Of a stretch of DNA of 64,000 nt, positions 59,111 through 64,000 are shown in pieces. Each line of letters opens with the position of its first letter. The stretch's first letter is position 1. Made by a program: the position numbers and the translations under genes. Under the pieces are notes generated by a model. The model was not told the origin of the DNA and ran no database searches. It saw only the letters and a program-made list of their open reading frames with translations. This DNA is from Vampirovibrio sp041737375. GTDB lineage: Bacteria; Cyanobacteriota; Vampirovibrionia; Vampirovibrionales; Vampirovibrionaceae. Where the stretch lies: NCBI RefSeq assembly GCF_041737375.1, contig NZ_JBGSRV010000008.1, positions 62,001 to 126,000 of the forward strand, written 5' to 3'.

Positions 59111-60291
59111 AGCAAGCGGTGATTGTGGACTATTTACGGACTCCCTTTGCCAAAGCGGTGGAGCCGACCTCAGGCAGCACCCGACACGGTAAATTCGCTA
59201 CCTGCTTGCCGGATGACATGGTGGCCGCCCTCATTGCGGAAAGCTTGCGACGCACCGGGGTGAACGCTCAGGATATTGAAAATCTGTTGCTGGGCTGTGT
59301 CCATCAGGAGGCAGAGCAGGGGCTGAATTTAGCCCGCATGATTGTGCTGAACCCGGATTCCCGCTTGCCGCAAAGCGTGGGCGGGGTGAGCGTGGATCGG
59401 TTTTGTGGATCGTCCATGCACATTATTGCCGATGCCAAAAACGCCATTATGGCCGGTGAGGCCGATGTGATGCTGTGCGCTGGCGTTCAGTCCATCAGCC
59501 GGGTGCCTATGGCGGGCTGGAATCCCATGCTGAATCCCAAGGTGTATGACGGCAATGCCAAAGGGTTTATGAACATGGGCATCACCGCTGAAAATCTGGC
59601 GGAGCGCTATCAAATTTCCAGAGAAGCGCAGGAAGAATTCGCGCTGCTGTCTCATCAAAAAGCGGCCAAAGCGCAAGCGGCCGGACATTTTGGAACAGAG
59701 ATCATGCGCTATCAGGGGCTGGATCTGGATGACAGTGTGCGGGCCGATTCTTCGCTGGCGCAACTGGCCAAATTAAAACCCGCCTTTAAGCAGGAAGGCA
59801 CGGTGACGGCGGCCACTTCATCGCCGCATACGGATGGGGCTTCGCTGGTGTTGCTGGCCGCTGAGGATTACGCGCAAGCCCACCAGTTACCGGTTTTGGC
59901 TCGGGTGATAGCCTTTGCCGGATCGGGTTGTGAGCCTGAAATAATGGGCATTGGTCCGGTTCATGCCATTCAAAAAGCCCTGAGCCGAGCGGGATTATCC
60001 ATGCGGGATATTGGGGTGGTGGAGTTGAATGAAGCCTTTGCGGTGCAAGCGTTGGCCGTGTTAAAAGCACTGGATGAATTGGGCTTAACCGTGGACCCTC
60101 ACAAATTGAATATGGATGGCGGGGCCATTGCGCTGGGCCATCCGCTGGGGGCTTCCGGCGCTCGCATTACCGGGAAGGTGGCCCAGTTGTTGCAGCGTAC
60201 CGGGCAGCGCTATGGTCTGGCTTCCATGTGTATTGGCGGGGGCCAGGGGGTGGCCATTGTGCTGGAGAATCCTTTAGCCAGCAAAGCCTGA
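59107..60291 (+). CDS. fadA: acetyl-CoA C-acyltransferase (thiolase)
   Basis: A 394-residue thiolase that cleaves 3-ketoacyl-CoA in beta-oxidation. The nucleophilic Cys is in SVDRFCGSSMH (near residue 100), the His in GGAIALGHPLGASGARI and the second Cys in SMCIGGGQGVA. All three catalytic residues are present. ATGA overlap with the FadE-FadD gene indicates coupled translation, and the FadN-type gene follows after 95 bases. Confidence 0.94.
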   Translation: MKQAVIVDYLRTPFAKAVEPTSGSTRHGKFATCLPDDMVAALIAESLRRTGVNAQDIENLLLGCVHQEAEQGLNLARMIVLNPDSRLPQSVGGVSVDRFCGSSMHIIADAKNAIMAGEADVMLCAGVQSISRVPMAGWNPMLNPKVYDGNAKGFMNMGITAENLAERYQISREAQEEFALLSHQKAAKAQAAGHFGTEIMRYQGLDLDDSVRADSSLAQLAKLKPAFKQEGTVTAATSSPHTDGASLVLLAAEDYAQAHQLPVLARVIAFAGSGCEPEIMGIGPVHAIQKALSRAGLSMRDIGVVELNEAFAVQALAVLKALDELGLTVDPHKLNMDGGAIALGHPLGASGARITGKVAQLLQRTGQRYGLASMCIGGGQGVAIVLENPLASKA

Positions 60292-60386
60292 TCAGGCCCC
60301 CAAAACATGCTGAGCTTGCCGTGAATTTTTGACCGGCTGACGCGTTTAAAACGAATTAAAAAGACGAACCAAAAAGGCTGTACTGT

Positions 60387-63002
60387 ATGACAGAAATTCA
60401 TTCCATCAAAAAAGCGGCAGTCATTGGGGCAGGGGCCATGGGATCGGGAATTGCCGCTCAACTGGCCAACGCGGGCGTTCAGGTTTACTTGCTGGATATT
60501 GTTCCCCAGGACAATCCTGATAGAAACTGGATAGCCAATAATGCCATTCAACGCATGCTCAAAGCCACCCCTGCCACCGATCCGCTGAATGCGGGCCTGA
60601 TGATTCCAGATAATGCCCGGCGCATTACCACCGGCAATCTGGAAGACCATTTGGCAGAGGCAGTGCGGGATGCCGACTGGGTGGTGGAAGTGATTGTGGA
60701 AAATCTGGAAATTAAGCAGGCCTTGTATGCCAAGCTGGAAACGCTTTGTAAGCCAGAGGCCATTTTGTCTTCTAACACCTCCACCATTCCTTTAAAAGCG
60801 TTAATTGAAGGACGCTCGATGGGGTTTAAGCAGCGTTTTGTGATTACCCACTTTTTTAATCCGCCCCGTTTTATGCACTTGCTGGAAATTGTGACCGGCC
60901 CGGAAACCGATGCCGGTATTGCGGACAGCATGCGGGAATTTGGGGATAGCCGCCTTGGAAAAAATGTGGTTATTTGCAAAGATACCCCTGCTTTTTTAGC
61001 CAACCGCATTGGCATTTATTTTATGTTTCGGGCCATTACGGAAGCCATTGAAACCCATATGAATATTGAGGACGTGGATGCCATTTTGGGGAAACCCATT
61101 GGGTACCCCAAGGAAGGCATTTTTGGGCTGCTGGATTTGGTGGGCATTGGCATTATTCCCCTGGTGACCGATAGCTTGTTGAAAACCTTACCCGCAAATG
61201 ACGCGTTTCGGAAGTTTGATCATGAAAAAGGGTTGACCCTGGTGGGTAACTTGTTGAAAGATGGCTGCTCGGGCCGTAATTCACCCAAAGGCGGCTTTTA
61301 CCGCATGCAAAAAAACGCGGATGGCAGCAAACAAAAACAAGCGGTTCAGCTCCATAGCCGTGAGTATTACCCGGTGGAAAAATCCAGACTGGCTTGCGTG
61401 AAATCGGCTCGCAAATATGGTCCCAAAGCCATGTATGAAACCGATGATCGCTATGGTCGCTTTGCCTGGGTGGTGGTGCGGGATACCTTGCTGTATGCCG
61501 CCTCGCTGATTCCTGAAATCGCCGATGATATCGCCGATGTGGATGCCGCGTTGCGGGGTGGGTACAACGCCCATTGGGGTCCCTTTGAGCAAATTGATCA
61601 GGTGGGCGTGGCCTGGTTTTGTGAGCGCTTGAAAGCGGATGGTATTGAATTACCCCCGGTGCTTCAGCTGGCCAACAACCGGCAATTTTACAGAACGGTG
61701 AATGGAAAAACCACACGCTTGGTGTTTGATTTTGAGAACAACCGGGCGGATTACGTGGAACTGCCCGCTCGGGCCGGATGTTTGAATCTGGGCGAATGGA
61801 AGCACCGTCAATCGCCCTTGGTGAGCCATTATTCGGCCAGCCTGTGGGATATTGGCGACGGGGTAACCTGTCTAGAGTTTCACTCCAAAATGAACACTCT
61901 GGATCCTTCCGTGTTGCGGGTGGTAAATGACAGCGTTCAGTTTATGATACGCAACGCCAGTGAATACAAGGCCATGGTGATTTACAACGAGGAAAAAAAC
62001 TTCTCATTGGGTGCCAATCTGGGACTCATTGACGCCGGGTTTCAGTTGATGGGTCATTCCTGGATTCGAAAAACTGGACTGGGCGGGCCATTGGGGGCTT
62101 GCCTGTATCAGCAGGTGGAAGCGCTGATTTATCAGGGGCAAAGTGTGTTTAGCGCCTTGCGAAACGCCCCCTTTCCGGTGGTAGGCGCACCCAAGGGCAT
62201 GGCCATTGGCGGAGGCTGCGAAATTTTGCTGCATTGCGATGCCTTGCAAGCCAATGCCGAAACCTATATGGGTTTGGTGGAAAGCGGAGTGGGCCTGATT
62301 CCCGGATGGGGTGGCTGTGCCCGTTATCTGGAGCGAGCCATGCGGGAACCGGCGCTGCAAGGCGGGGTCATTCCTCCGGTGCGAAAGGCGTTTCAGGCCA
62401 TTTTAATGCCGCAGGTGGCGGTGTCCACCTCTGGGCAGGATGCCCGCCAAAAGTTGTGGCTAGGCCCTGAGGATGGCATCACCATGAACCCGGATCGGTT
62501 GCTGGCGGATGCCAAGGCCAAGGCGCTGGCCATGGCGGAGGGTTATCAAGCCCCGTCGCCAGTGGTGTTTCGCTTGCCCGGAGCCGCTGGTAAAGCGGCC
62601 TTACGCATGGCCATTGATGACTTTTACGCTAAGGGAGACGCCACCTGGCACGATGTGGTAGTAGCGGATGCGTTGGCTGATGTGTTAACGGGCGGAGATA
62701 CCCATTCTTCCTTCACCCTCAGCGAAAATGATGTATTGCAACTGGAGCGGGAGCATTTTCTATCCCTCATTCGCACCGAACAAACCCAAAAACGAATTGC
62801 CCATACCCTTAAAGCCGGTAAGCCACTGCGGGAAGACCCGGCCAAAGTGAGCGAATCACTGGATGCGTTAAGGGCCATGCGGAAACCCAAGCGCTTAGGC
62901 AAGCGCCACGTTTCGGGTCAGCCCTTAACGGGCGTGGATGCGCTTCAGTTGAACTGGATGGCTGGATTAACCGCCTTTCTTTTAAAAAAAGTGGCTCCTT
63001 AA
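60387..63002 (+). CDS. FadN-type 3-hydroxyacyl-CoA dehydrogenase/enoyl-CoA hydratase
   Basis: An 871-residue bifunctional beta-oxidation enzyme. The dehydrogenase comes first: NAD site AAVIGAGAMGSGIAAQLANA, catalytic His in ITHFFNPPRFMHLLEIV, then two C-terminal dehydrogenase domains. The enoyl-CoA hydratase domain is at the C-terminus (from about residue 490): oxyanion region NFSLGANLGL, KGMAIGGGCEILLHCD and the acidic VESGVGLIPGWGG. This order is that of Bacillus FadN, opposite to E. coli FadB. The last 21 bases overlap the convergent gene. Confidence 0.92.
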   Translation: MTEIHSIKKAAVIGAGAMGSGIAAQLANAGVQVYLLDIVPQDNPDRNWIANNAIQRMLKATPATDPLNAGLMIPDNARRITTGNLEDHLAEAVRDADWVVEVIVENLEIKQALYAKLETLCKPEAILSSNTSTIPLKALIEGRSMGFKQRFVITHFFNPPRFMHLLEIVTGPETDAGIADSMREFGDSRLGKNVVICKDTPAFLANRIGIYFMFRAITEAIETHMNIEDVDAILGKPIGYPKEGIFGLLDLVGIGIIPLVTDSLLKTLPANDAFRKFDHEKGLTLVGNLLKDGCSGRNSPKGGFYRMQKNADGSKQKQAVQLHSREYYPVEKSRLACVKSARKYGPKAMYETDDRYGRFAWVVVRDTLLYAASLIPEIADDIADVDAALRGGYNAHWGPFEQIDQVGVAWFCERLKADGIELPPVLQLANNRQFYRTVNGKTTRLVFDFENNRADYVELPARAGCLNLGEWKHRQSPLVSHYSASLWDIGDGVTCLEFHSKMNTLDPSVLRVVNDSVQFMIRNASEYKAMVIYNEEKNFSLGANLGLIDAGFQLMGHSWIRKTGLGGPLGACLYQQVEALIYQGQSVFSALRNAPFPVVGAPKGMAIGGGCEILLHCDALQANAETYMGLVESGVGLIPGWGGCARYLERAMREPALQGGVIPPVRKAFQAILMPQVAVSTSGQDARQKLWLGPEDGITMNPDRLLADAKAKALAMAEGYQAPSPVVFRLPGAAGKAALRMAIDDFYAKGDATWHDVVVADALADVLTGGDTHSSFTLSENDVLQLEREHFLSLIRTEQTQKRIAHTLKAGKPLREDPAKVSESLDALRAMRKPKRLGKRHVSGQPLTGVDALQLNWMAGLTAFLLKKVAP

Positions 63003-63875
63003 TGCTTTGAAATTGCCGTCAAATGCCATCCAGCCCTTTACGTTTTGATGGGTTGGATTGATGGCGCCATAGGGCATTCCGTTATTCAGGGCTTTGCTTA
63101 AAGTGGTAAAACCATGATCTTGATAGAGGTTTTTTAACGCTTCATTTTCTGGTTTGACCATGATGCGAATATCATGGAGCCGAGCTTGCCGAGTGGCTTC
63201 TTTAATTAAATGGTTTTGAATAGGGCCGCCAACTGGTGAGTCGGCAATTGCGTCTGACAAATCCAGTTCAATTCGGTAGAACGATTTGGGTAATTTGTCT
63301 CCCAGTGTTTGAGACAAGCGGCTTTTGCGAAGTAATCCCATGGTTTCGCCCTTTGTATTTTCCAGCCAAAACGCACCATGGGGACTGAGATTGCCAAACT
63401 GGTTAAAGGTATGCTGGTTGCGTTCTGAATCAAGAAAGGAAATACTTTTTTGCCAATCGGGCGTGTGAGGCAGTGCTATATTGCGAGGCTGACTTGCTTG
63501 GGCTTTTTGGGGCAGTGGGGCCGCTGGGTCGGACAGACGGATGTCCTCTGCGTTGTTTAAAGTGGGGCTTAAGGCTGGAAAAAATGCCGTCTGGGTACTT
63601 TTTTCTTTTTGGGGAGATGAGTCCCAGTGGGGGTAGTATGGTTTGAGCGAGGCCGACAGGTTTTTCAGTGTGTCCTTAACCTGGTGTTTCCAGCCGGACT
63701 GATCTGGGCTGGGTGATGGTAATTCCAGGGGCAATGGCGCCGTGTGTGGCCAGTCTCGTTCCAGTTTTTCTGCCACTTTGTCTGAGGCGTATTGGGTATC
63801 TTGCTCTAAACACGCTGATTCTCTGGATTTTCGGGCAGGCCAAACTGGGCTGCCTGAAAGATGAATACCCACCAT
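62982..63875 (-). CDS. uncharacterised protein with GNAT-like C-terminal region
   Basis: A 297-residue protein. Residues 1-150 are Ser/Pro/Gln-rich and probably disordered. The C-terminal 150 residues show an N-acetyltransferase-like order: FWLENTKGETMGLLRK, YRIELDLSDA, GGPIQNHLIKEATRQARLHD, IRIMVKPENEALKNLYQDHG-F. The last motif (NxxAxxLYxxxGF-like) is typical of GNAT proteins, but the acetyl-CoA loop is not clear. AGAGG lies before the ATG. It overlaps the fadN-type gene by 21 bases tail to tail. Confidence 0.6.
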   Translation of the reverse strand: MVGIHLSGSPVWPARKSRESACLEQDTQYASDKVAEKLERDWPHTAPLPLELPSPSPDQSGWKHQVKDTLKNLSASLKPYYPHWDSSPQKEKSTQTAFFPALSPTLNNAEDIRLSDPAAPLPQKAQASQPRNIALPHTPDWQKSISFLDSERNQHTFNQFGNLSPHGAFWLENTKGETMGLLRKSRLSQTLGDKLPKSFYRIELDLSDAIADSPVGGPIQNHLIKEATRQARLHDIRIMVKPENEALKNLYQDHGFTTLSKALNNGMPYGAINPTHQNVKGWMAFDGNFKALRSHFF

Positions 63876-64000
63876 CACAACAATCCTCTTTTCTTTTGTG
63901 TAAACCCCATTGAATGAAAAATTTTTAAATAGACAGTGATTTTATTGGAAAACGAATAGTCATTTTTACAATAAAAAAAGCAAAAATAAAATGCACTGTT
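63876..64000. other. AT-rich upstream region at window edge
   Basis: About 125 very AT-rich bases upstream of the GNAT-like gene, probably its promoter. No reliable -35/-10 pair was assigned. Confidence 0.35.

Overview
This 64 kb window looks like ordinary chromosome from a bacterium with a Gram-negative-type envelope. Evidence for the envelope is a TonB-dependent receptor, a TolC-family outer-membrane protein, a haemagglutinin-like secreted protein and several lipoproteins. Base composition is close to balanced by eye. AMIN-domain and TPR-rich proteins, Ser/Pro-rich N-terminal extensions and frequent TTG/GTG starts would fit a non-photosynthetic relative of cyanobacteria (Vampirovibrio/Melainabacteria type). 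That placement is inference only. No phage, insertion sequence or CRISPR array was seen.

Layout. 1-2.9 kb: branched-chain amino acid genes (ilvB end, ACT small subunit, ilvC, threonine-dehydratase-like lyase). 2.9-6.4 kb: CPA2 antiporter, UPF0126/TRIC-type membrane protein, two small secreted proteins. 6.5-11.8 kb: cobalamin riboswitch with a terminator platform controlling btuB-btuF-btuD-btuC. 12-20.3 kb: an unknown protein, initiator tRNA-Met, rmuC, a GGDEF protein, a subtilase, a radical SAM protein, a RelE-like ORF, tsaD. 20.4-25.1 kb: TPR protein, aroK, aroB, recR, ybaB. 25.5-38.7 kb: TPR proteins, a peptide-binding lipoprotein, a beta-helix protein, an HTH-metallo-beta-lactamase fusion, a hydroxyacid dehydrogenase, tex and small unknowns. 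39-48 kb: aldo/keto reductase, SYLF protein, large adhesin-like protein, alpha/beta hydrolase, TolC-family protein, AMIN-CHAP wall hydrolase.

The most interesting block is 48.4-53.3 kb, a tightly packed run of seven ORFs. It encodes a CdsA-like cytidylyltransferase of YnbB type, a small ORF, a PlsC-like acyltransferase, a YnbA-type CDP-alcohol phosphatidyltransferase, a class V aminotransferase, a methyltransferase resembling the C-terminal half of YnbC, and an SDR-like protein. I read it as a lipid-synthesis cassette related to the poorly understood E. coli ynbABC genes but with added enzymes and degenerate active sites. At 55-63 kb a beta-oxidation operon begins with one 1,364-residue protein joining an acyl-CoA dehydrogenase (FadE type) to an acyl-CoA ligase (FadD type). 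A thiolase and a FadN-type bifunctional enzyme follow.

A second theme is non-coding. Short tandem duplications (about 9-34 bp) occur at many gene ends and several include the stop codon. The best is a four-copy 34-bp array after a TPR gene, whose copies keep a small hairpin through a compensatory base-pair change.
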